In this document: positions 1 through 51,100 of the stretch, piece after piece | How positions within the stretch are numbered: the first letter of the stretch is position 1 | Layout of the letters: each line of letters starts with the position of its first letter | From: Dallia pectoralis | Lineage: Eukaryota; Chordata; Actinopteri; Esociformes; Umbridae | Assembly: GCA_029465975.1 (NCBI GenBank) | Contig: CM055761.1 | Coordinates: 7,159,998 to 7,223,997 of the forward strand | DNA length: 64,000 nt | Direction of reading: 5' to 3' | The notes under the pieces: model-generated | Told to the model about the DNA's origin: nothing | The model's database searches: none | What the model saw: the letters and a program-made list of their open reading frames with translations, nothing else | Position numbers and translations under genes: made by a program

Positions 1-162
1 CCTCTCTCTCTCTCTGTCTGTCTTCTCTTGGATGATTACAGTTCTGGATGCCGTGGGTTCCAGGGGACAATGGAGTAAAGGTGGCGTCCAGAGAAAAGGA
101 AGACAGCGTGTTGTTCCTAAGCTAGGAGTGTCAAAGAGGCTTCCTCCTGCTGAAGAATTTGT

Positions 163-1297
163 TTTATGAGCACTCATCCGTCAGATCTCTACTGCCTGTG
201 TGTCCTTATGAGCACTCATCCATCAGATCTCTACTGCCTGTGTGTCCTTATGAGCACTCATCCATCAGATCTCTACTGCCTGTGTGTCCTTATGAGCACT
301 CATCCATCAGATCTCTACTGCCTGTGTGTCCTTATGAGCACTCATCCGTCATATCTCTACTGCCTGTGTGTGTCCTTATGAGCACTCATCCATCAGATCT
401 CTACTGCCTGTGTGTCCTTATGAGCACTCATCCGTCAGATCTCTACTGCCTGTGTGTCCTTATGAGCACTCATCCATCAGATCTCTACTGCCTGTGTGTC
501 CTTATGAGCACTCATCCATCAGATCTCTACTGCCTGTGTGTCCTATGAGCACTCATCCTGATCTCCTGTGTGTCCTTATGAGCACTCATCCATCAGATCT
601 CTACTGCCTGTGTGTCACTCATGAGCACTCATCCATCAGATCTCTACTGCACTCATGTCAGATCTCTACTGCCTGTGTGTCCTTATGAGCACTCATCCAT
701 CAGATCTCTACTGCCTGCACTCATGTGTCCTTATGAGCACTCATCCAGATCTCTATCTCTACTGCCTACTGCCTGTGTGTCCTTATGAGCACTCATCCAT
801 CAGATCTCTACTGCCTGTGTGTCCTTATGAGCACTCATCCGTCAGATCTCTACTGCCTGTGTGTCCTTATGAGCACTCATCCATCAGATCTCTACTGCCT
901 GTGTGTCCTTATGAGCACTCATCCATCAGATCTCTACTGCCTGTGTGTCCTTATGAGCACTCATCCATCATATCTCTACTGCCTGTGTCCTTATGAGCAC
1001 TCATCCATCAGATCTCTACTGCCTGTATGAGCACTCATCCATCTCTACTGCCTGTGTGATCTCTCCACTGCTACTGCCTGTGTGTCCTTATGAGCACTCA
1101 TCCATCAGATCTCTACTGTCTGTGTGTCCTTATGAGCACTCATCCATCAGATCTCTACTGCCTGTGTGTGTCCTTATGAGCACTCATCCATCGGATCTCT
1201 ACTGCCTGTGTGTCCTTATGAGCACTCATCCATCAGATCTCTACTGTCTGTGTGTCCTTATGAGCACTCATCCATCAGATCTCTACTGCCTGTGTCC
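163..1297. repeat. 42-bp minisatellite
   Basis: A tandem array of a 42-bp unit containing CTTATGAGCACTCATCCATC followed by AGATCTCTACTGCCTGTGTG. Copies in the first 540 bp are nearly identical. Between about 540 and 1080 they are scrambled by deletions and partial copies, then become regular again. Because 42 is a multiple of three the array is open in several frames, but those frames only repeat the unit and match no protein family. It lies downstream of plpp3 exon 4, where the intron before the missing exon 5 should be. Confidence 0.93.
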
Positions 1298-1776
1298 ATT
1301 ACTCACTGTGAAGACATAAAACCAGAAGCCGGTTGGTGGTTGATTTGATATTTCTGCTCAGAGAGACGGATTTCTATTGACTAAGCCACTCAGGCAATTA
1401 AAAAACAGCATAGACTCATGGTTGTTGTTGAGCCTTACTGTAATTAACATACGTTACCGTTCAAGGTTTTACAACTTCTTTAATTCGCACAACAGTTTTC
1501 AGCTGCGCTAACATAAATGCATAAATATTTTTTAATGACCTCTAAAACTAACCTTATTACTAACCTTAATATCTAATAGCCTTTAAAAATGAAAAACTTG
1601 GATTAGCTAACACAACGTGCCATTGGAACAGAGGACTGATGGTTGCTGATAATATGCCTCTGTACACCTATGTAGATGTTCCATAGAAATCAGCTGTTCC
1701 CAGCTACAAGAGTCAATTATGACATTAACAATGTCTACACTGTTGTTCTAATCAAATAAACGAATTAGCCAAACTA
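1298..1776. other. Unique AT-rich DNA, no gene seen
   Basis: About 480 bp of non-repetitive, AT-rich sequence between two minisatellites. I see no coding similarity, structured RNA or transposon hallmark. It probably belongs to the plpp3 intron between exons 4 and 5. Confidence 0.5.
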
Positions 1777-2118
1777 CTGGAGACAGCCCAAGACCCCACA
1801 CACTACTGGAGACAGCCCCAGGCCCCACACACTACTGGAGACAGCCCCAGGCCCCACACACTACTGGAGACAGCCCCAGGCCCCACACACTACTGGAGAC
1901 AGCCCCAGACACTACTGGAGACAGCCCCAGGCCCCACACACTACTGGAGACAGCCCCAGGCCCCACACACTACTGGAGACAGCCCCAGGCCCCACACACT
2001 ACAGGAGACAGCCCCAGGCCCCACACACTACTGGAGACAGCCCCAGGCCCCACACACTACTGGAGACAGCCCCAGGCCCCACACGCTACTGGAGACAGCC
2101 CCAGGCCCCACAGCATCA
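1777..2118. repeat. 29-bp minisatellite
   Basis: A tandem array of a 29-bp unit built around TACTGGAGACAGCCCCAGGC plus CCCACACAC, with about a dozen copies and one shortened copy near 1905. Period was checked by the spacing of successive TACTGGAG starts (1804, 1833). Confidence 0.93.
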
Positions 2119-2159
2119 GTGTATAAACTAGACATGCTTATTCCAATACAACCAAGAAC

Positions 2160-2376
2160 ACCAGAAGAGGGGGAGAGAGGGAGAAAGAGGGAAGGGAGAG
2201 GAGGAGAGAGGGAGAAGGGGAGAGAGGGAGAAAGAGAGAAGGGGAGAGGAGGAGAGAGGGATAAAGAGAGAAGGGGAGAGGGGGAGAGAGGGAGAAAGAG
2301 AGAAGGGGAGAGGAGGAGAGAGGGAGAAAGAGAGAAGGGGAGAGGAGGAGAGAGGGAGAAAGAGGGAGGGGAGAGT
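2160..2376. repeat. Purine (GA) tract, imperfect tandem repeat
   Basis: Pure purine strand made of GGGAGA, AAGAGAGAAGGGGAGAGG and similar blocks. Reading frames through it give only Glu/Arg/Lys or Pro/Leu/Ser monotony. A long mirror-like polypurine tract such as this can form triplex DNA in principle. Confidence 0.85.
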
Positions 2377-2675
2377 TCAGCTGTTATTAGGAAAACAGGT
2401 GCATGCATCCATCTCTCCAGGGAGACCACAGAGGTTCTAACTGGAACATGAGGAGAAAGGAAGGGAACATAGATGGATAACAGGAAGGGTGGGTTGGAAC
2501 GCTGAGATTTAGGGGGGGTGGGGGGTGGTGGTTGGGGGTTGGGGAGTGGACAGAGATAGAGGGAGAACAAAAGTCCTTTTCACTGGCAGATGAATTCTGG
2601 AGCTCATTAAATCTACTTCCCATAATGCACTCTATCATCTGCTCCACATCATTGTTTATGTGTAATATAGTGTGT

Positions 2676-2866
2676 CAGAGAGACAGTGAATGTGTGTGTG
2701 TAGAGGACAGGGAGACAGAGAATGTGTGTGTGTAGATGACAGGGAGACAGTGAATGTGTGTGTGTAGAGGACAGGGAGACAGAGAATGTGTGTGTGTAGA
2801 TGACAGGGAGACAGAGAATGTGTGTGTGTAGATGACAGGGAGACAGAGAATGTGTGTGTGTGTGTG
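2676..2866. repeat. 32-bp minisatellite with TG tract
   Basis: About six copies of a 32-bp unit (TAGATGACAGGGAGACAGAG followed by AATGTGTGTGTG). The array ends 23 bp before the donor side of plpp3 exon 4, so it sits at the very start of the following intron in the transcribed strand. Confidence 0.9.
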
Positions 2867-2888
2867 TTAGATAAAGAGTTTTACTTAC

Positions 2889-23274
<20,386 letters not shown>

Positions 23275-23900
23275 GGCTTTATCACACACACAATAAACCG
23301 GTTTGCACGGGTGAACCCCCCCGGTCTCCGGTTAAAATCCCGCAGGCGCGCGCCACACAAACACTAAATCGCGCAATTCGGTGCGTCAATTGGACCAACA
23401 GGGATGCTTCGTGTGTCCGAAATATTAAAAATATATATCGGTTTAACTTAAACCCCTGAGCCTGGTGTCTGTTACGTCCACACGTTGGTATAGTACAGGA
23501 CTATTACTGCGCTATAATGAATGCAGCCCGCTGCTCTTCTCTACCCAGTGCGCTTCTGATCCCAGAGAGAGGGACCTTAGTTTTATCAACCCTTCCTCTC
23601 CCCCCCACCACCACCACCCCCCTCTCTGTCTTTAAGTTTCCCTTCAACAGCCTCCGGCTCGGCCCTCCTCTCTCCTCTCCGCTACGGCTCGGTAATCAGC
23701 TCCAGACCTCCTGCCAGAAAACTTTCCCCCGTCCTGGGTAAAGGAGGAGGAGGAGCCGCGACCCCCAGCGGCGGACCCGCGCACTGCCGCGCCCCACGGC
23801 TGGTGGAACTTCAGTGGCGCATACAGTCCCGCGCTTAATAATGCAGAAAACATCCGCGGAATAACGAGGTGAGGGGAGGTGAAGTGATCCTCGCCATGTG
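23275..23900 (-). promoter_or_regulatory. plpp3 promoter / 5' UTR, CpG-rich
   Basis: GC- and CpG-rich interval directly upstream of the plpp3 start codon (CGCAGGCGCGCGCCAC near 23341, and dense CG at 23750-23850), in contrast to the AT-rich DNA beyond 23930. It is probably a CpG-island promoter. The transcription start and core elements cannot be placed from sequence alone. Confidence 0.55.
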
Positions 23901-24480
23901 ACACACAATCCTCGCATCGTTATGAGCCACTTGACATTTCCTAACAATAGATTTTTGTTTTGCAAAATGGGGTCAAATATCAACATGTTACCAGTGACCT
24001 GTGAATCAACAGGCAATACGAGCAAACACAAAGACAAACGACAACTCAGTACCTGACACCTTTATCCCTGAGCCAGAAACGTTTTTCTCAATTGCATGAG
24101 TACTTGAAGAAATTATATCTTTTCTTCAACCAAAATGGACATTTTCAAAACCTCAACCTCAATCAACAAAGATCAACTTTCAAATCTGTTGGCCAAAATG
24201 GTGAATGTCATTAGAAAAAATATATTTATAAAAAGCAAGTAAAGGCTGTCTATGATTTTCGCTTTTAAAAAATTATTTATCCAAAAGTATGCATGAATAA
24301 GGAATGATTGCTGAATAAAATGTGCTAAACGTCTTGTATATATGTGCAGAGGAGGTTCACATGTACGGGACTGGTGTGTATCAGCTGTGATGTTTTTGTA
24401 TTTGTTAAAAATGTGTATTTTAAATGTTGCAGCTAGGGGTCAGAACAAAATCCATGTGTGTGTAAACAGACTCAGATCAG
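23901..24480. other. Intergenic AT-rich DNA
   Basis: Unique AT-rich sequence between the two divergent genes; nothing recognisable. Confidence 0.5.
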
Positions 24481-24499
24481 TTGCACAATCGAAAGGCCA

Positions 24500-24870
24500 C
24501 GATATACTACACTCCAAATAAATGTGGCACAAATATAATTAGCTGTTTGTATCCCCTTTTGAGGTACTCCATCACCAAGCATATGAACCCCGCTTCCCCT
24601 ATAATGAACCCCCTACATCTCTTTTGTCTTTGCCCTCGCCTTGGCCTCTTGCCTGGTCCATTCTTGCAAAATAACAACTCAAAGGTGACCTCTTTTACGC
24701 ATGAACAAGAATTGATTGCTGACTGAACAATTGTGCAAAGATGTTTTGCTCTCATGCCGAAGTGGTTCGCATTCAAGAAACTATTTTGTAACAGCTGCAT
24801 ACCAAGTTTTAACATTTTGTTTAATATGATTTACACTACTACGTTTTGCGCCGTTTGTTGAGAGGAGTGT
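24500..24870 (-). mobile_element. Possible DDE transposon fragment
   Basis: On the minus strand a start at 24661 (ATGGACCAGGCAAGAGGC) leads into a Gly/Arg/Gln-rich stretch, preceded by DNA that resembles the 5' end of a widespread fish IS630/Tc1-related element. The frame breaks after about 20 residues. A weakly similar block lies at 24290-24420. This is recognition from memory without alignment, so confidence is low. Confidence 0.3.
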
Positions 24871-25340
24871 TTACTGTTTTGCAAAAATTTACGTAGCATT
24901 GCACATAGCATGAACATTTGTGTTCTCCAAGTCACGATTGAAATCAACTAAAACCAACCAGTTTGAAGTGTCTTAACAATAAAGAAAAACTGTAACCCAA
25001 TTTAGTGGGCATTACAGAAACCCCTGAGCGGAGTTCCCAAGTCCAGTTGCCCGGAGTGAATACAAGTATGTTTGAAGCACCCTGAGCTAATGGAACAGAC
25101 TGAAGGAAAATGGAAAGATACATTTCTGCCACCTATCCTATGGGCGGTCGAGTATCAGAGTCCAACGGCGAGCACTGCCTGACACCCAGTGGTAGAAACC
25201 CTTTACTACAGCCACTGGAGGTAATCTGTACAATGCCACTCTTTGGAAACTTTCTCTCACCACATAATCATTTGGTAGAGGTGAAGCTTCCCCTGGACCT
25301 AAGCCATCACAAATGTTTAAGACTCAACCAACTTAGAAGA
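24871..25340. other. Intergenic unique DNA
   Basis: No repeats or coding similarity until the 19-bp array begins. Confidence 0.5.
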
Positions 25341-25344
25341 CCAG

Positions 25345-27570
25345 ATGTGTTGCATTTAGAAGTGCTTGTTTGCATCAGTAGTGCTTATTTGCATCGGTGT
25401 TGCTTGTTTGATTTAATAGTGCTTGTATGCATCAGTAGTGCTTGTTAGATTCAATAGTGTTTGTTTGCATCAGTAGTGCTTATTTGCATCAGTAGTGCTT
25501 GTTAGATTCAATAGTGTTTGTTTGCATCAGTAGTGCTTGTATGAATCAGTAGTGCTTGTTAGATTCAATAGTGTTTGTTTGCATCAGTAGTGCTTATTTG
25601 CATCAGTAGTGCTTGTTAGATTCAATAGTGTTTGTTTGCATCAGTAGTGCTTATTTGCATCAGTAGTGCATGTCTGATTCAATAGTGCTTGTTTGCATCA
25701 GTAGTGCTTATTTGCATCAGTAGTGCTTGTTTGATTCAATAGTGCTTGTTTGCATCAGTAGTGCTTATTTGCATCAGTAGTGCTTGTTTGAATCAATAGT
25801 GCTTGTTTGCATCAGTAGTGCTTATTTGCATCAGTAGTGCTTGTTTGATTCAATAGTGCTTGTTTGCATCAGTAGTGCTTATTTGCATCAGTAGTGCTTG
25901 TTTGATTCAATAGTGCTTGTTTGCATCAGTAGTGCTTATTTGCATCAGTAGTGCTTGTTTGATTCAATAGTGCTTGTTTGCATCAGTAGTGCTTATTTGC
26001 ATCAGTAGTGCTTATTTGATTCAATAGTGCTTGTTTGCATCAGTAGTGCTTATTTGCATCAGTAGTGCTTATTTGATTCAATAGTGCTTATTTGCATCAG
26101 TAGTGCTTATTTGATTCAATAGTGCTTGTTTGCATCAGTAGTGCTTGTTTGATTCAATAGTGCTTGTTTGCATCAGTAGTGCTTGTTTGATTCAATAGTG
26201 CTTGTTTGCATCAGTAGTGCTTGTTTGATTCAGTAGTGCTTGTTTGCATCAGTAGTGCTTATTTGCATCAGTAGTGCTTGTTTGCATCAGTAGTGCTTGT
26301 TAGATTCAATAGTGCTTGTTTGCATCAGTAGTGATTATTAGATTCAATAGTGCTTGTTTGCATCAGTAGTGCTTGTTTGATTCAATAGTGCTTGTTTGCA
26401 TCAGTAGTGCTTGTTTGATTCAGAAGTGCTTGTTTGCATCAGTAGTGCTTATTTGCATCAGTAGTGCTTATTTGCATCAGTAGTGCTTATTTGATTCAAT
26501 AGTGCTTGTTTGCATCAGTAGTGCTTATTTGCATCAGTAGTGCTTATTTGATTCAATAGTGCTTATTTGCATCAGTAGTGCTTATTTGATTCAATAGTGC
26601 TTGTTTGCATCAGTAGTGCTTGTTTGATTCAATAGTGCTTATTTGCATCAGTAGTGCTTGTTTGATTCAATAGTGCTTGTTTGCATCAGTAGTGCTTATT
26701 TGCATCAGTAGTGCTTGTTTGATTCAATAGTGCTTATTTGCATCAGTAGTGCTTGTTTGCATCAGTAGTGCTTGTTAGATTCAATAGTGCTTGTTTGCAT
26801 CAGTAGTGCTTGTTAGATTCAATAGTGCTTGTTTGCATCAGTAGTGCTTGTTTGATTCAGTAGTGCTTGTTTGCATCAGTAGTGCTTATTTGCATCAGTA
26901 GTGCTTGTTTGCATCAGTAGTGCTTGTATGCATCAGTAGTGCTTGTTAGATTCAATAGTGCTTGTTTGCATCAGTAGTGCTTATTTGCATCAGTAGTGCT
27001 TGTATGCATCAGTAGTGCTTGTTAGATTCAATAGTGCTTGTTTGCATCAGTAGTGCTTATTTGCATCAGTAGTGCTTATTTGATTCAATAGTGCTTGTTT
27101 GCATCAGTAGTGCTTATTTGCATCAGTAGTGCTTATTTGATTCAATAGTGCTTATTTGCATCAGTAGTGCTTATTTGATTCAATAGTGCTTGTTTGCATC
27201 AGTAGTGCTTGTTTGATTCAATAGTGCTTATTTGCATCAGTAGTGCTTGTTTGATTCAATAGTGCTTGTTTGCATCAGTAGTGCTTATTTGCATCAGTAG
27301 TGCTTGTTTGATTCAATAGTGCTTGTTTGCAGCAGTAGTGCTTATTTGCATCAGTAGTGCTTGTTTGATTCAATAGTGCTTGTTTGCATCAGTAGTGCTT
27401 GTTAGATTCAATAGTGCTTGTTTGCATCAGTAGTGCTTGTTTGATTCAGTAGTGCTTGTTTGCATCAGTAGTGCTTATTTGCATCAGTAGTGCTTGTTTG
27501 CATCAGTAGTGCTTGTATGCATCAGTAGTGCTTGTTAGATTCAATAGTGCTTGTTTGCATCAGTAGTGCA
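25345..27570. repeat. 2.2-kb array of a 19-bp unit with higher-order structure
   Basis: More than 110 copies of a 19-bp unit in two main types, TAGTGCTTGTTTGCATCAG and TAGTGCTTGTTTGATTCAA, with a common variant TAGTGCTTATTTGCATCAG. Register is exact: the rare variant GATTCAG occurs at 26227, 26854 and 27443, spaced by 33 and 31 whole units. The order of unit types repeats, so there is a higher-order period (about 589 bp for the last two blocks). Variants with ATTTGCAT carry a perfect octamer (the complement of ATGCAAAT). Confidence 0.97.
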
Positions 27571-27690
27571 AGCACAAGGGAGCAGTGAAGTTGGTTGCTG
27601 GACACAAGAACCAAACAGGTTCAAATAAGAACCATCTGGTCAACATGATCAGATCTTATTATTTGGTTGCCGCCATGACGTAACTTTTGA
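27571..27690. other. Spacer between two arrays
   Basis: About 120 bp of unique DNA with no feature. Confidence 0.5.
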
Positions 27691-27693
27691 TTC

Positions 27694-28525
27694 CAACACA
27701 CACTATCACACTGAACCTCAACACACACTATCACACTGTACCTCAACACACACTATCACACTGTACCTCAACACACACTATCACACTGAACCTCAACACA
27801 CACTATCACACTGTACCTCAACACACACTATCACACTGTACCTCAACACACACTATCACACTGTACCTCAACACACACTATCACACTGTACCTCAACACA
27901 CACTATCACACTGTACCTCAACACACACTATCACACTGTACCTCAACACACACTATCACACTGTACCTCAACACACACTATCACACTGTACCTCAACACA
28001 CACTATCACACTGTACCTCAACACACACTATCACACTGTACCTCAACACACACTATCACACTGAACCTCAACACACACTATCACACTGTACCTCAACACA
28101 CACTTTAACACTGTACCTCAACACACACTTTAACACTGTACCTCAACACACACTATCACACTGAACCTCAACACACACTATCACACTGAACCTGAACACA
28201 CACTATCACACTGAACCTCAACACACACTATCACACTGAACCTCAACACACACTATCACACTGAACCTCAACACACACTATCACACTGAACCTGAACACA
28301 CACTATCACACTGTACCTCAACACACGCTATCACACTGTACCTCAACACACACTATCACACTGTACCTCAACACACACTATCACACTGTACCTCAACACA
28401 CACTATCACACTGAACCTCAACACACACTATCACACTGAACCTGAACACACACTATCACACTGAACCTGAACACACACTATCACACTGAACCTGAACACA
28501 CACCATCACACTGAACCTCAAACTA
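27694..28525. repeat. 25-bp minisatellite
   Basis: About 33 copies of a 25-bp unit (ACCTCAACACACACTATCAC then ACTGT or ACTGA). Variation is mostly T/A in CTGTACC/CTGAACC and C/G in CCTCAAC/CCTGAAC. Confidence 0.97.
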
Positions 28526-28574
28526 GGAGACAAACACAAGAAATTCCAATGACTCAGTTCCATTGTAATCATAA

Positions 28575-28700
28575 ATATGTAAGGGTTCTATGTAGAACCA
28601 TCAGCGAAAGTCTATCTGGAACCTAAAAGTGCTTAACGAAGAACCGAAGGGTTCTTTAGGGAAAGCCCAAACGGTTATTAATAGGGTTCCCCACAAGGGA
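28575..28700. mobile_element. Possible short inverted-repeat (MITE-like) element
   Basis: Contains AAGGGTTCTATGTAGAACC, a short palindrome, and further AGAACC/GGGTTCT copies up to 28690. Short elements with GGTTCT/AGAACC ends are frequent in fish genomes. Ends and target duplications are not clear. Confidence 0.35.
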
Positions 28701-28940
28701 ATATTTTTCCCCAATGCGTTGGGCACAGTAGGCGTTCGCAGGGAGAGATGTTGTCCTGTTTGTGTGTTTGCTCGGGCAACCACTCCCCCCCGCCCCCAAC
28801 CACTCCCCGCCCTAACCACTCACCCATTCCGCCCCCAACCACTCCCGCCCCGCCCCCAGACGCACCCCCCCCCCGCATCCAGCGCACCGGACAGAGAGCT
28901 CGATCCTACCGGAGCGGTGAAATCGGTACCGGGGGCGAAG
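28701..28940 (+). promoter_or_regulatory. prkaa2 promoter / 5' UTR
   Basis: C- and CpG-rich DNA immediately 5' of the prkaa2 start codon, including a repeated CCCCCAACCACTCCCGCCC pattern (28780-28850), typical of Sp1/KLF-type sites. No TATA box is evident. Start of transcription not determinable here. Confidence 0.5.
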
Positions 28941-38511
<9,571 letters not shown>

Positions 38512-40185
38512 CGAGCACCCACCCCGCTGGGTAACTGGAGTTTACTCGACCCTTGTCGCGAGGAACGTCTCGAGGTCACACTCAAACACCCTCTGTAGGA
38601 GAACTTTGCCTGGGCATTTTAGATGATATATCTGTTTGACCTTGATCTAGTTCCTCTTTGCTGTAGAAATCTGATGGTCTTTGAGCACAGATTCAGGGCA
38701 GGTTTTGTGTGTATGTTTGGGCTGGGAGGGAAACGGAGACCGGATTAGTGGTGAAGGTCACTGTCTCTCTAGAGACAATCTGAAAGGTCAGAGGTTACAC
38801 TGGTTCGGGCAGGGTCACGTTATGTCAAAATCACTGTAGCTCCTGTATATCAATGTAGCATTGGCTGTTTAAAGATAGGCAGTTCCGCCCACATTTCTCT
38901 CAACATCCAATCAGCTGCTGAACCGCCATCACTTGTAGAACGAACACACAGCATTTATTTCTGGTTACTATGTGTTTTTTCTCGCATTAACACATTTTCT
39001 TATCCACGTGTATCATTTATTTATATTATTATTAGTCTGAATAATTATTAATAATTGTTGTTAATAACAAATCAGATTTGTATTTATTCTAATATATTTT
39101 ATATATATTATTTGCGGTGTCTGCTGATATTAGAGAATTCCCTGCTGAGTTTAGCCATATTTTAGATGATGAGCGGTTCTGAAAATGGGCAATATTGTTC
39201 TTTGGATTAAATAGCATTGTTGCTAACTTACAAATGAGGGGAGAGGGTAGAAAGTGTACTTGTAGCAAGATTCAGAGGAGATAAAGCCACGCAAACTTTC
39301 TCCAGGTGCCTTAAAAAGACAAATGTTTTTTCTTGCTTGTTGGCCATTTTCTTTTGTTAGACGAAACAGTATGTTAACCCGATGGTTTGTGTGTGTGTGT
39401 GTCCACTTTACCATGGTACCATGCTACATGTTTTGGTCAATACTCGGTTTAGCACAAATTGCAGAATTAGGCACTTATTGATCTGTAGACTGCCATTCAA
39501 TTATGGTTGGAGCCAATGAGGTTTGAGCCACAGGATAGAGACACCAATGAAATCTCTTATGTGCTTGTGTCACCATGTTTACTGTCACCTTGTTTCCTGT
39601 CATGTTGATTCCTGTCACTTTGTCTTTTTTCCACTTATCTTGTCTATTGGTTGGGACACACCGTACACTTCTCTGAGAGCATTGTGTGTATTCCCTCTGT
39701 TGCGGCAATGCTTCAGCCTGAGAGGAATATTCACTGCATTTATAGAAGCATTTCTCCGAAAGTTGATTTCACTGTAGCCTTTAAAAGGTCAGGGGGTCGT
39801 GTTCGAGGCAGCTGGTCGACTCATTCAATTACATTAAGCAACTCCCATGCCCTTTGCTCAAACTTGGGTAATGTTTTTCCACACATTCTACAGTAAGACA
39901 CAGAACCAGTGTGATTGTGCTTCTGGACATCGATTAAGGTGTGTTCTCAATGCATCTAGAAACCAAGTGTTCTTCTCTGGTCATGTGAACTGAGCGAATT
40001 ATACCCTTCCTTTCTTTCCTCGGTCCATGTCTATGTGAGAGTGAAATTTCCTTTCAATTGTTGCTTATGTTTCTCTGTCTTGGGTGTGGTTGACTTTATA
40101 ATATGCACTGCATGGTGTTGCTGTTCTGATTTGCACTTTACACAATATTTATTGTCGAACACAATAAACCAACGTACCCAGTTGA
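38512..40185 (+). other. prkaa2: prkaa2 3' UTR (putative)
   Basis: About 1.65 kb after the stop with no repeats, including an AT-rich stretch of ATTATTAATAATTG-like words (39010-39110). It ends at the first well placed AATAAA (40163). Confidence 0.55.
40163..40168 (+). terminator. Putative poly(A) signal of prkaa2
   Basis: AATAAA followed within 40 bp by a T-run. A minus-strand AATAAA lies 35 bp further on. Confidence 0.5.
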
Positions 40186-40197
40186 CCAACAGTTTTT

Positions 40198-40203
40198 TTT
40201 ATT
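40198..40203 (-). terminator. Putative poly(A) signal of fyb2
   Basis: TTTATT on the plus strand, AATAAA on the minus strand, about 830 nt after the fyb2 stop codon. A second minus-strand AATAAA is at 40148-40153. Confidence 0.45.
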
Positions 40204-41028
40204 AAACGGCAGACCAGAAGCAGAGCGGATGGCTTCGGGAACATGTCTAATCGGTACAGCATTAAATGTCTACGCGTGCGTCTAATACTTTACACAATAT
40301 CAACGGATGTATATACATACAGACATTAGACAAATCCCATTATGGCAGTCGTCTTGCTCACTGTGTTAGTGAACCCCTTTTCACCTGAGGTCCCCTGAAA
40401 CGTTGTGCTTCGCATTGGCCAATTAGATGTTGTTTGAGACAAAAGTGAGTTGATACAGACTGTCATTTCGTTATAACAATTTAATACACAAATGTAAATC
40501 GATATGACACAGTGAAACCTCAAGCAACGCACGGTATCCTATCATTGTCTTTGTGGAAAACCTGGTGTAAATATTAATCTCATTGTCCTGCGTAGACGGA
40601 AGAAAGGCTTCAATCCCAAATCGCACTGTAGCTCTCTTGACATTCAAGGTAATTTCCCAATTATCTCGAAGGCGATTCCAGGAAAGCTGGAAGCTGTGTC
40701 GTCGACCAGAGCGTCTGGATGAAATCCGGGGCACAAACAACATTAGAACAGAAAAATAGTCCTTCCGAATGCTGATTTTCCCGGCAGAGATGCTTCACGT
40801 CTTCGTCATCCCAAGGGTTTTCACAGAGATGAGTAACGATCAACAACTGAACACCTTGCTATTCTTCAGCTGCCCAAAGACGACAAAAACATCCCAAACA
40901 CATTGTGTTATCCACGACAAATCTCCTAACGGATAAATGCTCTGACCGACTGCCTGAACGATTCATGTCTGGATCAGTTGCTGACTATGGGGAGATTTTC
41001 TCACCTGTAAAAGTTATTCTACCGAGCG

Positions 41029-50213
<9,185 letters not shown>

Positions 50214-50930
50214 GGTGCGTAATTCCACCAGAGTGACAGCTATGGGGGGTAAAGTGGTTCCACCACTCGTCTCTCATCCACCGGTGGAAAACTTCAGCCT
50301 CTCATTCTGTGTTTCTTTTCTTCTTAAAATCACTCCGCTCTCGACCATCCAGGACAACGCAAACTGTGAATGTTTTCCTCCTACCTAAACCTGTACAATC
50401 CTCTATTCTTTGGCTTCTGGGATGGTTGGTTTCAGCGTCGGAATGAAGTCAGGTCAGAATCCCCTTTTACGCACAAGTCGCAGAAACTGGTCCAACGGGT
50501 CCAGATGTGTGAGCGCTTTTTTGCTTTATGCACCGGAATGCGGTCCGTCCAGCTGACTCTCGCTCTGTAATATGACAGGTAATGGGCAGACCTGAGCGGA
50601 TTGTCACAGGTCTTTAACCCTATATTATTTCTGTGTAGGGCTACTGCAGCTCATAATCTAACACAAGTAGATGTACTGACTACAGATCAGATGTTGTAAC
50701 ATGTACCTGTGTCAATGGGAGATGAAAGTGAACATTAATTTACTAGTTTTTTTTTAAGAAAACATATGCGGAGGCTCTATTACAAATAACAGTTAGTTAG
50801 GCTACTTGTAAAATATTATACTTGCAAAAATACTTTTTACATACTACTTGTAAAATATTATACAACATATACTACTTGTAAAATTGTATTATGTTATCAT
50901 GGCTTTCAAATGGTGGGATGAGATAGCTTA
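50214..50930 (-). promoter_or_regulatory. fyb2 upstream / promoter region
   Basis: Sequence directly 5' of the fyb2 start. Not CpG-rich and no TATA box evident at a fixed spacing. Contains short direct repeats of ACTTGTAAAATATTATAC (50805-50885). Confidence 0.35.
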
Positions 50931-51100
50931 GATATGACCTCTTACTTTAAGTTGGGTTGGTCCCTGGATGGGAGACCAGATCATACTGGACGTTGCGTCG
51001 GGTGGCCAGTAGGGGGCACTCTTACCTTCAGTTTCTACACTAAATACCTTGAACTGGGCCTGATCTTTGAAAGTTAGAAGGGTTCCCTGGCTCAGTTGTC
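50931..51100. mobile_element. Interspersed (SINE-like) repeat fragment
   Basis: Contains GGTCCCTGGATGGGAGACCAG followed by GGCCAGTAGGGGGCACTCTT. The GGATGGGAGACC word is like the 5S-rRNA internal promoter region, and this combination is widespread in fish as a dispersed repeat. Recognition is from memory. Confidence 0.4.

Noticed and set aside
163..1297. Long open frames in the 42-bp array
   Set aside because: Open only because the period is a multiple of three; three frames are open at once and no family, splice or codon signal supports coding.
25345..27570. Possible CRISPR-like or centromeric array
   Set aside because: Units are contiguous with no unique spacers, and the setting is a vertebrate promoter interval; unit size is unlike known fish centromere satellites of about 100-200 bp.
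40471..40846. Open minus-strand frames after the fyb2 stop as a missing C-terminal SH3
   Set aside because: No ALYDY-like, PGE..EVI or GYV pattern; most likely fyb2 3' UTR.
50940..50990. 5S rRNA gene
   Set aside because: Only the GGATGGGAGACC word matches; the rest of a 5S gene is absent, so a dispersed repeat is more likely.
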